Assembly (NCBI GenBank): GCA_018825965.1 | Contig: JAHKAA010000034.1 | Location: forward strand, 62,001 to 126,000 | From: Gammaproteobacteria bacterium | GTDB taxonomy: Bacteria > Pseudomonadota > Gammaproteobacteria > Enterobacterales > Alteromonadaceae | Direction: 5' to 3' | DNA length: 64,000 nucleotides | Part shown: positions 42,995-51,628 of the stretch, piece after piece | Layout of the letters: each line of letters begins with the position of its first letter | How positions within the stretch are numbered: the first letter of the stretch is position 1 | Program-made: the position numbers and the translations under genes | The notes under the pieces: generated by a model | The model's database searches: none | Told to the model about the DNA's origin: nothing | Seen by the model: only the letters and a program-made list of their open reading frames with translations

Positions 42995-43097
42995 CTAGTT
43001 AAGCCAAATTGCAGTTTGGCGAGAATTGCGGGGTTCCGCTTAACACAAAAGGTTGTGCCAGGGTTTGCAGACCCGCCGCAACTTTAAGGAGTGACTT

Positions 43098-43925
43098 ATG
43101 GCTTTAGCAGTAAACACCAACGTATCCGCGTTAAACGCACAACGTCAGTTATTAACATCTGGCAATTCACTGGATACATCATTCAAACGTTTGTCTTCTG
43201 GTTTTCGGATCAACAGCGCAGCTGATGACTCAGCCGGTTTACAAATTAGTAACCGTTTAACCAGCCAAATCAATGGTTTAAACCAGGCCATTAGTAACGC
43301 AAACGACGGTATTTCAGTGGCTCAGGTGGCTGAAGGTGCGATGGATGAAATTACAACTTCATTACAACGTATCCGTGTTTTAGCGGTACAATCACAGAAT
43401 GGTATCAATAACTCTGCAGACCGTACTGCGTTGCAGAAAGAAGTATCAGCTTTAAAAGTAGAAATCAGCCGTATTGCAACCAACACTCAGTTTGGTAGCA
43501 TTGATCTGTTGAAAGGCGACTTTTCTGCTAAATTCCTGGTGGGTGCAAACGCCGGCCAGACTATTAGTATTAACTTATCGCGCACTGGCGGTGGTTATGG
43601 CACTTCAGGTTTAGGTCTGAATACCTTGTCTGTTTCTTCTGTTGGTGGCGCTTCTGCAGCTATCGCCAGTATTGACAGTGCCATCAAAACTATTGACTCA
43701 GCACGGGCAGATTTGGGTGCGTTGCAAAACCGCTTCCAGTCTACTATCCGTAACTTAAGCAACATCGTTGAAAACGTATCAGCTGCCCGTAGCCAGATCC
43801 GTGACACAGATTTTGCGAAAGAAACTGCTGAATTAACCAGGGCACAGATTTTGCAGCAGGCCAGTACAACTATCCTGTCGCAGGCTAACACCAGGCCTCA
43901 GACTGCACTATCTTTATTAGGTTAA
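43098..43925 (+). CDS. Flagellin 4
   Basis: A 275-residue flagellin ([20 protein letters not shown]). The most divergent copy: DDSAGLQIS instead of DDAAGLQIS, a different turn at IDLLKGDFSAKF, and NTRPQTALSLLG at the end. It pairs with flagellin 3 in the N-terminal half. Good AAGGAG ribosome site. Own sigma-28 promoter; flaG follows with no strong terminator in between. Confidence 0.96.
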   Translation: MALAVNTNVSALNAQRQLLTSGNSLDTSFKRLSSGFRINSAADDSAGLQISNRLTSQINGLNQAISNANDGISVAQVAEGAMDEITTSLQRIRVLAVQSQNGINNSADRTALQKEVSALKVEISRIATNTQFGSIDLLKGDFSAKFLVGANAGQTISINLSRTGGGYGTSGLGLNTLSVSSVGGASAAIASIDSAIKTIDSARADLGALQNRFQSTIRNLSNIVENVSAARSQIRDTDFAKETAELTRAQILQQASTTILSQANTRPQTALSLLG

Positions 43926-43966
43926 TAGTGGCCTTTTAGGTAAAGCGTAAGGGGGCGACTACTTAT

Positions 43967-43993
43967 TAAAGTTTTCGCCTTGCTTGCCGATAC
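43967..43993 (+). promoter_or_regulatory. Sigma-28 promoter of flaG
   Basis: TAAAGTTT (43967-43974), 11 bases, GCCGATAC (43986-43993). The best match in the window. Transcription would start near 44000, only a few bases before the flaG start codons. Confidence 0.85.
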
Positions 43994-44007
43994 AGAGGTA
44001 GATGCAA

Positions 44008-44412
44008 ATGAGTTCAGTAATTACGGGTAATTTTGGTTATCAGCCAACAGCCCCCCAAGCTGCTGCTAATCTTGCAGTCGAGCTGAACAAAATGAAAAGT
44101 GCGCCGGAAACTGCCGCACCAGAGTCCAAAGTAAAGGCTGAAGCTGCACAAGCAGAGCAAAGCATTACAGAGGATGAACTAGGTGAAGCTGTTGAGAACA
44201 TTAACCAGTTTGTTAATTCTCAGGGGCGTACTTTAAATTTTTCTGTTGATGAAGAGTCCGGAAAACCAGTAGTCAAAGTGGTTGATTTTGAAACCAAAGA
44301 AGTAATTCGCCAGATCCCGTCTGAAGAAGTACTGACCATGGCCAAAGCAATCAAAAGATTACAGGAAGATCTGGGAACTTCGACAGGGTTGATGATCGAT
44401 AAAACGATATAA
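44008..44412 (+). CDS. flaG: FlaG-family protein
   Basis: A 134-residue protein. ATG 44008 has GAGGT (43995-43999) at good spacing; an ATG at 44002 is also in frame. The N-terminal part is Ala/Glu/Lys-rich and probably disordered; the C-terminal FlaG domain (about 60-134) reads LNFSVDEESGKPVVKVVDFETKEVIRQIPSEEVLTMAKAI. FlaG influences filament length in polar-flagellated bacteria. It precedes fliD by 14 bases, as in Vibrio and Shewanella. Confidence 0.92.
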   Translation: MSSVITGNFGYQPTAPQAAANLAVELNKMKSAPETAAPESKVKAEAAQAEQSITEDELGEAVENINQFVNSQGRTLNFSVDEESGKPVVKVVDFETKEVIRQIPSEEVLTMAKAIKRLQEDLGTSTGLMIDKTI

Positions 44413-44426
44413 AGAGAGGGTGAATC

Positions 44427-45887
44427 ATGGCTATCCGGTCATTAGGTGCAGCATCAGGGCTTGATCTTGAAAGTCTCGTCACACAGTTAGTTACAGTGGA
44501 GCGAAACAGTAAAGTCAGTCGTCTGGACACCACAAAAAAGGAGCTGGATTCATCGCTTTCAGGTTTTGGCAAATTAAAATCTGCGTTAACTAAGTTTAAA
44601 GACTCGGTCACTGCTTTGGGGGACGATAAACTCAGAGCCAGAACTACCCTAATTAAGCAGCCTACAGAGACTAAAACATACCTGGAAGCGACCTCCAGCA
44701 GTACAGCCGCGCCTGGTAATTTTGATATTAAAGTAAAATCACTTGCAACCGGCAGTCGTCTGGAAAGTACAGATCTTGCTTATGGTAGCGCCTCCGACGT
44801 AGTGAGTGCTACTGCAGGAAAACTGACCTTCACTGCTGATGGTAAAAGTTTTGATGTGGATGTGACTGCTGGCATGACGTTGGACCAGTTTCGTAAAGCT
44901 GTAAACAATGCAGAAGGCAACTTTGGTGTCAGTGCCAATATTATTAACGCAGGTTCAACTACAGGTACGAAGCTGGTTCTGACCTCTTCGATCACTGGCA
45001 TGGGTAATGACCTGCGTATTACCAATGATAATGCCGCTTTAGACTCTATTTCGACCAGGGCTAATGGCTCTACAGTTGATGGCAGTGGTGGCATTGGAGT
45101 TGATATTGCTGCTGGTGATGCTGAAATTGAAGTGGATGGTATCAGTGTTAAAAGTTCAAATAATACTTTTACCAACGCTATACAGGATACTGAGCTGACA
45201 GTGTCAGCCGTGACTCCTGATGATAACAACGCTACCTTGACTATCGCAACTGACAAAAAAGCGGCTGAAGATAAAATCAAAGCTTTTATGGACGCCTACA
45301 ACGGTTTGTTGACTGAAGTAAACAGCTTAACGAAAAACCGTACCATAGGAGATGATGGTAAAACAGTAGTTGCTGAAGGCGGAGCTTTAAGCAGCGACCC
45401 TATGGTTCGCAGTATTATGAGTCAGGTCACCCGTACTTTGGGAAGTGGCTTTTCTTCAGGTGGTGACGAACTAAACAACTTATATGCCTTGGGTATTACT
45501 TTTAATGACCAGGGTAAAATGGAAATCTCCAGCACTCGTGCCTTTGGTGCCGATTCAGGCCGTGAGCGTTTTGATAACGCGCTGGAAAATAACTACGACA
45601 AAATTGCCGACTTGTTTGGTGCTTCAGGTGGTATTACCAAATCATTAGATAAAGTGATTTCTCAGTTTACCGACCGTGATGGCTTGTTAGTGAACAAAGA
45701 AGACTCACTGAAGTCACAATTGAAAAAAAATTCTAAAGATCGTGAGGCTTTTGAACGATATATAGTGAGCTACGAAGAAACTTTGCGTCAGCGATACGGG
45801 GCTTTGGATTCGACCTTAGGTCAATTGCAAAGTACCTCCAGTTACCTGGTGCAACAGCTGGCAAACTTGCCACGATATGGTAGTTAA
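44427..45887 (+). CDS. fliD: FliD, filament cap protein
   Basis: A 486-residue cap (HAP2). N-terminal SLGAASGLDLESLVTQLVTVE and C-terminal FERYIVSYEETLRQRYGALDSTLGQLQSTSSYLVQQL are typical, with a long beta-rich central part. Helical region near DKKAAEDKIKAFMDAYNGLLTEVNSLT marks the start of the FliD_C domain (about 270). A GAGAGGGTG site precedes the ATG. It caps and folds flagellin at the filament tip. Confidence 0.95.
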   Translation: MAIRSLGAASGLDLESLVTQLVTVERNSKVSRLDTTKKELDSSLSGFGKLKSALTKFKDSVTALGDDKLRARTTLIKQPTETKTYLEATSSSTAAPGNFDIKVKSLATGSRLESTDLAYGSASDVVSATAGKLTFTADGKSFDVDVTAGMTLDQFRKAVNNAEGNFGVSANIINAGSTTGTKLVLTSSITGMGNDLRITNDNAALDSISTRANGSTVDGSGGIGVDIAAGDAEIEVDGISVKSSNNTFTNAIQDTELTVSAVTPDDNNATLTIATDKKAAEDKIKAFMDAYNGLLTEVNSLTKNRTIGDDGKTVVAEGGALSSDPMVRSIMSQVTRTLGSGFSSGGDELNNLYALGITFNDQGKMEISSTRAFGADSGRERFDNALENNYDKIADLFGASGGITKSLDKVISQFTDRDGLLVNKEDSLKSQLKKNSKDREAFERYIVSYEETLRQRYGALDSTLGQLQSTSSYLVQQLANLPRYGS

Positions 45888-45899
45888 CAGGAGCTTGCC

Positions 45900-46340
45900 A
45901 TGAGTTACGGTATTAAGGCCTACAAATCTGTAGGCGTCAAAGATGATTTAGCAGTGGCTGATCCACACCGCATTATTCAATTGTTAATGCAGGGGTCGCT
46001 GGAAAATATGGCCAAAGCCAAAGGTGCTATGGAGCGCAAAGATTTCGCCGAGAAATCCCGTACTGTGTCCAAAGCCATGAGTATTATTTCTGCCTTACAA
46101 CATTCGCTGGATATGGATGTAGGTGGTGAAGTGTCACAAAACTTATGGTCCTTGTATGACTTTATGGTGAATCACCTGATGCAGGCGAGCCGCGAAAGCA
46201 GCCCGGCAAAAGTGGACGATGTAATTGATATCATGATTAAAATTAAATCTGGCTGGGATGCTATCCCGGTCGAAGAACGGCAAAAAGGCTTCCAGATGTT
46301 GGCAGAGCGCCACAACCAGGCAGCTTTGGCGTCTGCTTAA
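45900..46340 (+). CDS. fliS: FliS, flagellin export chaperone
   Basis: A 146-residue helical protein with the FliS pattern: YKSVGVKDDLAVADPHRIIQLLMQGSLENMAKAKGAMERKDF, followed by SKAMSIISALQHSLDMDVGGEVSQNLWSLYDFMVNHLMQAS. FliS binds the flagellin C-terminus before export. It follows fliD by 12 bases; its stop overlaps the next start (TAATG). Confidence 0.93.
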   Translation: MSYGIKAYKSVGVKDDLAVADPHRIIQLLMQGSLENMAKAKGAMERKDFAEKSRTVSKAMSIISALQHSLDMDVGGEVSQNLWSLYDFMVNHLMQASRESSPAKVDDVIDIMIKIKSGWDAIPVEERQKGFQMLAERHNQAALASA

Positions 46341-46639
46341 TGACCGGGCTCATTGTCAATTTACAAGCCAAGCGCCAGCAAATAACCACGCTGCTGGCGC
46401 AGGAAGAATACCCCACTGAAGAATTCGCATTGTATTGGCAGGAGTTTGATCAGCTGTTGCGGCAACTCTGCGAAAACCCACAACAAACACCTGATTTACA
46501 AAGTATATTGGCAGATAACTTGCAGTGGGTTAGTCTTATCACTGAACAAGTCACTTCTGAGAGAAGTACTATAGCTGCCAGGATGTTGCAAGTACGCAAA
46601 GGTAAAAAGGCGCATCAAAGCTATGGAGACAATAATTAA
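46340..46639 (+). CDS. FliT-like small helical protein
   Basis: A 99-residue, probably all-helical protein overlapping the fliS stop by one base. Position after fliDS is that of FliT, the FliD chaperone and FlhDC regulator, and size fits. Sequence identity to FliT is not obvious from memory (LQAKRQQITTLLAQEE, FALYWQEFDQLLRQL). The call rests mainly on context. It precedes the Maf gene by 17 bases in the same direction. Confidence 0.65.
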   Translation: MTGLIVNLQAKRQQITTLLAQEEYPTEEFALYWQEFDQLLRQLCENPQQTPDLQSILADNLQWVSLITEQVTSERSTIAARMLQVRKGKKAHQSYGDNN

Positions 46640-46656
46640 GCAGGTGCCAGGCCCTT

Positions 46657-49488
46657 ATGCTGAAATATATCAATTACCAAATCCTCGATAATTCCGACCA
46701 GCAAGAAGCTCTGGAAAAACAAGTCTCAGTGAGCATTGGCCGCAATATTCGTCAGAATATTGACGCTTTCCGGCAGCATATTCCCAGCATGGTTAGCCTG
46801 ATCAACGATCATCAGATTCAGCAGTATTCCTTGTTTTGTACTAAAGATGCTGAACTTAATATTGTCGACTTTGCCACAGGACGGGTGTTTTACCAAAGTT
46901 CAGCCAAACAGGAAGTACTGGCTGAGGTGCAGGAGTTTTATTCTCATGCCGCTTACTTTAACCTGCAAAGCAACACAGATGATTTAACCTGGCGTCATCA
47001 GCCATTGCCGCAAAAAGTGGATGTGTTGATGGTGTTTGGTATGGGCTTAGGTTATCACCTGAACGAACTGGTGATGAACTGCAACATTCGTTATCTGGTG
47101 GTGTATGAACCTAATGTAGATATTTTGCTTTGTTCAGCTCAGGCGAATAACTGGCAACAGTTGCTTGATACGGCCACCAGCATGGGCACTCATATATTTT
47201 TGCAGATGGGTTCTGATGCGACAGCTGTGCCTGCTGAATTAGCTGAATTATTGGAGTTTGATGCAACTCTCGACAAAATTTTTGTTTATCGCCATCAATT
47301 CCATCCGATGATGGATGATGTCATTCGTTACCTGATGCAGCACTCCGGTGACAAAGAAGCCTTGACTCATACAGGGCATCAGTTTACTGAATACAAAGAG
47401 TACGCAGATTATGTGTCGGAGCGAGCGGGTAACTTATTAGGCAGTTACCAGCCTCAGGGCTATAAAACTGAACAGGCTCAGATTTTATATGATGCCAATA
47501 TGGCAGCTTTGCTGAAGTTTTATCCTAAAGTGCATAAGGCTGTACTTGAACACAAAACCAGAGCATGGCAATTGGTTGCTGACCCACAAGGTCAACCTAA
47601 TTTATACCACCAGAAACGTCATGCGCTGTTTCATAATGACTTAGCGATAGAGTCGGCAGGCTTGGTCGAATACTTCATTCATCATCCTTTTAAAGATGAT
47701 GTGGTTTTGAATCAGCGAGCTAGTTCTAAATATAAAAGCTATTTACATTTCTCTAAGGTCGCTGAGCTACAGCCGTTGATTGATAAAGCTCTGAATCAAG
47801 AGAGTCAACTGCCTGGCGTGGTGAATTCGTTGATTGTTTTTGGTGTGGCTTTAGGTAAACATCTTGAGCTGTTGACTGAAAAACATCAGATTAAAAATTT
47901 GTTCATTTGTGAACCCAATCTGGACTTTTTTGCCGCCAGCTTATGGGTGACTGATTGGGCTGGCATTTTTGCAAAAGCAGATGCAGCTGAAGGTCGGATT
48001 TATCTGAATCTGGGTGGAGATGGTAGTCATTACTTTTATGATCTGATGTCACAGTTTTATCAAATAGGTGCTTATTCTATTGCTGATACTTATATGCTCA
48101 GTACTTACTTTAATATTGGCATGCAAAAAGCGATCAGTGATTTGCGCTCGGAGTTAAAAGTCGTGCTGGCTCTCGGTGAATATTACGACCACGCCCGTTT
48201 TGGTATTGCTCATACTTATCACAGCGTCTTTAGTGGACAACGCTTTTTACAACACAGTAATGCAGAATACAAAAACCATGTTGCTCTAAATTTGCCTGTT
48301 TTTTTAGTAGGTAACGGACCTAGTTTGGATCACTGTTTTGAGTATTTGCGAGAATACAGAGACCAGGTCATTGTGATCAGTTGCGGCACAGCCTTGAGGT
48401 CTCTCCACAAAAACGGCATAGAGCCTGATTTCCACGCCGAAATAGAACAGAACAGAGCCACCTTTGACTGGATAACGCAAATTGATGACAGAGACTATCT
48501 TAAACGTATTCGTTTGCTCAGTGTCAACGGTATTCATCCTGACACCGCAGCCTTATTCAAAGAAACACTGTTGTGTTTTAAAGATGGAGAAGCCTCAACT
48601 TATGTGTTTCATAATGGTCTGAAAAAACGTGGTTTTAATGTTGCTTCTTTGGCTTATGCCTACCCAACAGTGACGAATCTTGTGATGAATTACGCCATCA
48701 AACTTGGCTTTAAACAATTTTATCTGTTTGGTGTAGATCTAGGTTTTATTGATATTAATCAACATCATTCTCAGCATTCTGCTTATTACAAAACAGATGG
48801 TTCTCAAGTGTATAACTACCAGCGACGTCATGGGGGGGGAGTTCCTTCGACTGGTAATTTCAGACCTATGGTGTATACCAAGCCTGAATTTGATGTATCA
48901 CGTAAATTGCTGGAGCAAGCCATATCTAAGGCTGGTCGTAAAGTTGAAGTTTATAACTGTAGTGATGGTGTAAAAATCAAAGGAACCATTGCGTTGCAGC
49001 CAGAAAATATTCTGCTAGAGGCCACTGATGTGAAGGACAAAGAGACAGAGCTTGCGGGGCTGTTACAGGCCGCTTATTTCCCGGCTTTCTCTGAGTTGGC
49101 AGATCCCATCTACGCACAATTTGATTCTGCTGTGTTTGAGTCTTCAATGCAGCAGTGGTTAGACATACTGGCGCAGGATGTTGAAAACAAAGCAGATGCG
49201 ACAGCTTTGATCGAAAAGCAGTGGCAGTTCTTGCGTAAAAGAGCAGTGAAAGACAATGACATCACCTTCTGCCTATTTCATGGTAGCGCAAATTACATGG
49301 CGGGTGTGCTGACAAAACTGGCCGCAAACATTACTGACGACAACACGGAGTTTTTAAAAACCTTCAATCAAGTGTTGGCCGTATGGCGCGGCTATCTGCA
49401 GGATGGGCAGACTCATTACATGCAGGAGCCTTTTGAATTTGATAGCGTCAGTGTTCAGTACTTGTTTAAACCAGTAAAACAAGGATGA
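46657..49488 (+). CDS. Maf/DUF115-type flagellin nonulosonate glycosyltransferase
   Basis: A 943-residue cytoplasmic protein of the motility-associated-factor family. Two related Rossmann-like segments come first: VDVLMVFGMGLGYHLNELV with VVYEPNVDILL (near residue 120), and VNSLIVFGVALGKHLELLT with FICEPNLDFFA (near residue 390). The catalytic DUF115 domain follows (about 545-800): PVFLVGNGPSLDHCFEYL, VIVISCGTALRSLHKNGIEPDF, and FYLFGVDLGFID. Maf proteins transfer CMP-activated pseudaminic or legionaminic acid to Ser/Thr of flagellin before export. It starts the nonulosonate biosynthesis run and follows the flagellins, so this role is well supported by context. Confidence 0.87.
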   Translation: MLKYINYQILDNSDQQEALEKQVSVSIGRNIRQNIDAFRQHIPSMVSLINDHQIQQYSLFCTKDAELNIVDFATGRVFYQSSAKQEVLAEVQEFYSHAAYFNLQSNTDDLTWRHQPLPQKVDVLMVFGMGLGYHLNELVMNCNIRYLVVYEPNVDILLCSAQANNWQQLLDTATSMGTHIFLQMGSDATAVPAELAELLEFDATLDKIFVYRHQFHPMMDDVIRYLMQHSGDKEALTHTGHQFTEYKEYADYVSERAGNLLGSYQPQGYKTEQAQILYDANMAALLKFYPKVHKAVLEHKTRAWQLVADPQGQPNLYHQKRHALFHNDLAIESAGLVEYFIHHPFKDDVVLNQRASSKYKSYLHFSKVAELQPLIDKALNQESQLPGVVNSLIVFGVALGKHLELLTEKHQIKNLFICEPNLDFFAASLWVTDWAGIFAKADAAEGRIYLNLGGDGSHYFYDLMSQFYQIGAYSIADTYMLSTYFNIGMQKAISDLRSELKVVLALGEYYDHARFGIAHTYHSVFSGQRFLQHSNAEYKNHVALNLPVFLVGNGPSLDHCFEYLREYRDQVIVISCGTALRSLHKNGIEPDFHAEIEQNRATFDWITQIDDRDYLKRIRLLSVNGIHPDTAALFKETLLCFKDGEASTYVFHNGLKKRGFNVASLAYAYPTVTNLVMNYAIKLGFKQFYLFGVDLGFIDINQHHSQHSAYYKTDGSQVYNYQRRHGGGVPSTGNFRPMVYTKPEFDVSRKLLEQAISKAGRKVEVYNCSDGVKIKGTIALQPENILLEATDVKDKETELAGLLQAAYFPAFSELADPIYAQFDSAVFESSMQQWLDILAQDVENKADATALIEKQWQFLRKRAVKDNDITFCLFHGSANYMAGVLTKLAANITDDNTEFLKTFNQVLAVWRGYLQDGQTHYMQEPFEFDSVSVQYLFKPVKQG

Positions 49489-49492
49489 CCAG

Positions 49493-50470
49493 ATGAAAAA
49501 AGCGTTGGTGACAGGAGCAGATGGTTTTATCGGTTCTCATCTGGTGGAATACCTACTGGAAAAAGGCTATCAGGTTCGGGCTTTGGCTCAATACAATTCA
49601 TTTAATTCCGCAGGCTGGCTGGATGGTGTTGTTCATCCATCGCTTGAGATTCAGTATGGTGACGTGAGAGATGCGTTTTTTTGTGACGCCTTGTGTCAGG
49701 ATATCGATGTAGTTTTTCATTTGGCCGCATTGATTGCTATACCTTATTCCTACAGTGCACCACAAAGTTATATTGAAACAAATGTAAATGGCACTCTGAA
49801 TCTGTGTCAGGCCGCGCTGAGACATGGAGTAAAACGCTTTTTACAGACCTCTACCAGTGAAGTTTATGGCACAGCACAATATGTGCCTATTGATGAAAAG
49901 CATCCCTTGCAGGCGCAGTCGCCTTACAGCGCTTCTAAAATTGCAGCTGATGCTTTGGCGATGAGTTATTACCATGCCTTTAATTTGCCTGTGACCATAG
50001 TCCGGCCTTTTAATACCTATGGCCCACGTCAGTCGGCCAGGGCAGTGATCCCGACCATCATTAGTCAAATTGCAACAGGAGCAACACGTATAAAATTGGG
50101 GGATACCAGTCCAACCCGTGATTTTAATTATGTTCAGGATACCTGTGTTGGTTTTGAAGTACTCAGTCGTTGTGATGCAGCCATTGGTGAAACGGTCAAT
50201 ATCAGCTCAAATTACGAAATTTCAGTAGCTGATACCTTAGATCTGATCCGCAGCCTGATGAAAAGTGACGTTGAGTTCGTCATGGACGAGCAACGTTTAC
50301 GGCCTGCTGGATCTGAAGTTTTTAGATTATGGGGCGATAACAGCAAGCTGGTTCAACTCACTGGTTTTTCCCCAGAGGTCGATTTAAGTGAAGGTTTGCG
50401 CCGTACTATTGAATGGTTCACTAAACCTCTGCATCTGGCCCGCTACAAAGCCAATCAATACAATAAGTAG
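49493..50470 (+). CDS. legB: LegB-like nucleotide-sugar 4,6-dehydratase
   Basis: A 325-residue extended SDR. It has GADGFIGSHLVEYLL (NAD-binding G-x2-G-x2-G), STSEVYGTA, the catalytic YSASK (Tyr and Lys) and the substrate loop RPFNTYGPRQSARAVIPTIISQI. This N-terminal pattern with RALAQYNSFNSAGWLD is characteristic of LegB, which converts GDP- or UDP-GlcNAc to the 4-keto-6-deoxy sugar in legionaminic acid synthesis. It lies 4 bases after the maf stop and before the matching aminotransferase. Confidence 0.87.
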   Translation: MKKALVTGADGFIGSHLVEYLLEKGYQVRALAQYNSFNSAGWLDGVVHPSLEIQYGDVRDAFFCDALCQDIDVVFHLAALIAIPYSYSAPQSYIETNVNGTLNLCQAALRHGVKRFLQTSTSEVYGTAQYVPIDEKHPLQAQSPYSASKIAADALAMSYYHAFNLPVTIVRPFNTYGPRQSARAVIPTIISQIATGATRIKLGDTSPTRDFNYVQDTCVGFEVLSRCDAAIGETVNISSNYEISVADTLDLIRSLMKSDVEFVMDEQRLRPAGSEVFRLWGDNSKLVQLTGFSPEVDLSEGLRRTIEWFTKPLHLARYKANQYNK

Positions 50471-50478
50471 AAGCCCTG

Positions 50479-51627
50479 ATGCAGCAGACTTTGTTTCGAT
50501 TGATCAGAGATATTTATCAGACAAAAGATTTTATTCCTTTGCATGCCCCTCGTTTCGCAGGGCAAGAATCAGCCTACGTTCAGCACACTTTAGACTCAAC
50601 TTTTGTTTCCAGTGTCGGAGCTTATGTCGATCGGTTTGAAGCCGATATAGCCTCGTACTGCAAGGCATCTAAAGCTGTCGCAGTAATGAATGGCACTGCA
50701 GCTTTGCAGGCAGCTTTGCATGCCGCAGGCGTGGTAAACAATGATTTGGTGGTGACTCAGTCATTTACTTTTGTTGCAACCTGCAATGCGATTCATTGGG
50801 CAGGTGCTGAGCCTGTATTTGTCGATGTTTCTCAGGTCAGCCTGGGGTTGTGTCCAAAGTCGCTGGCTGAGTTTCTACAACAAGAGTGCCAACTGACAGA
50901 ACGCGGCTGTATTCATAGCAAAAGCCAGCGCAGGGTGAGGGCCGTTGTGCCTATGCATACTTTTGGTCATCCGGTTGAGCTGGATGAGTTGCTGTTATTG
51001 TGCCAGCAATGGCAGTTAGTGTTGATTGAAGATGCGGCTGAAAGCTTGGGGTCTTTGTATAAAAACAGACATACCGGTACTTTGGGTCGTTTTGGTACTT
51101 TAAGTTTTAACGGCAATAAAATTATTACTACGGGTGGTGGTGGTATGGTGCTTTGTGCAGACCCCGCTGATGGAGTTAGGCTGAAACATCTGACAACGAC
51201 AGCTAAAGTTCCACATCCTTATGAGTTTGTGCACGACGATTATGGCTTTAATTATCGCATGCCCAATCTGAATGCAGCGCTGGGTTGTGGCCAGTTGGAG
51301 CAACTGGACAGGTTTATCGCTGATAAACGCGAAATAGCTGCTTTGTACCAGGACTTTTTTGCTGGCTCAGAGTTTCGTTGTGTCAAAGAACCACCTTATG
51401 CGCGTTCAAACTACTGGCTCAATGCAGTGATTTGTCCTTCAACTGAAGTAAAAACACAGTTGCTGGAGAGTGCAACAGAGCAGGGCATTATGTTGCGCCC
51501 AGCCTGGCGTCCCATGCATCAACTTGCTATGTATCAGCACTGTATTCGCACCAACTTAGCTGTCACACACTATCTGGCGGAGCGACTGGTTAATTTACCA
51601 AGTTCGGTTCGTTTGAAAGCGAGTTAG
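50479..51627 (+). CDS. legC: LegC-like PLP sugar aminotransferase
   Basis: A 382-residue DegT/DnrJ/EryC1-type aminotransferase. N-terminus FIPLHAPRFAGQESAYVQHTLDSTFVSSVGAYVDRFE is the LegC pattern. It has GTAALQAAL, LIEDAAESLGS (PLP ring Asp) and SFNGNKIITTGGGG with the Schiff-base Lys near residue 217. It aminates the 4-keto sugar made by LegB, giving the 4-amino-4,6-dideoxy-GlcNAc. It starts 8 bases after legB; the WbqC-like gene follows at once. Confidence 0.87.
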   Translation: MQQTLFRLIRDIYQTKDFIPLHAPRFAGQESAYVQHTLDSTFVSSVGAYVDRFEADIASYCKASKAVAVMNGTAALQAALHAAGVVNNDLVVTQSFTFVATCNAIHWAGAEPVFVDVSQVSLGLCPKSLAEFLQQECQLTERGCIHSKSQRRVRAVVPMHTFGHPVELDELLLLCQQWQLVLIEDAAESLGSLYKNRHTGTLGRFGTLSFNGNKIITTGGGGMVLCADPADGVRLKHLTTTAKVPHPYEFVHDDYGFNYRMPNLNAALGCGQLEQLDRFIADKREIAALYQDFFAGSEFRCVKEPPYARSNYWLNAVICPSTEVKTQLLESATEQGIMLRPAWRPMHQLAMYQHCIRTNLAVTHYLAERLVNLPSSVRLKAS

Positions 51628-51628
51628 T

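Larger units (their letters stand above)
42771..43097 (+). other. Gap between flagellins 3 and 4
   Basis: A 327-base gap with the flagellin 3 terminator, an AT-rich stretch and the sigma-28 promoter of flagellin 4. Bases after the promoter are more GC-rich and show no gene; they form the untranslated leader. Confidence 0.6.

Noticed and set aside
39803..43925. Flagellin repeats as a possible mobile or CRISPR-like repeat
   Set aside because: They are full genes in the same orientation with own promoters; this is gene duplication. No CRISPR array, transposase or IS ends were seen in the window.
44780..45280. A 166-codon open frame on the minus strand inside fliD
   Set aside because: It lies wholly opposite a certain gene, is rich in residues typical of reversed Ala/Thr/Asp codons, and has no ribosome site or recognisable domain.
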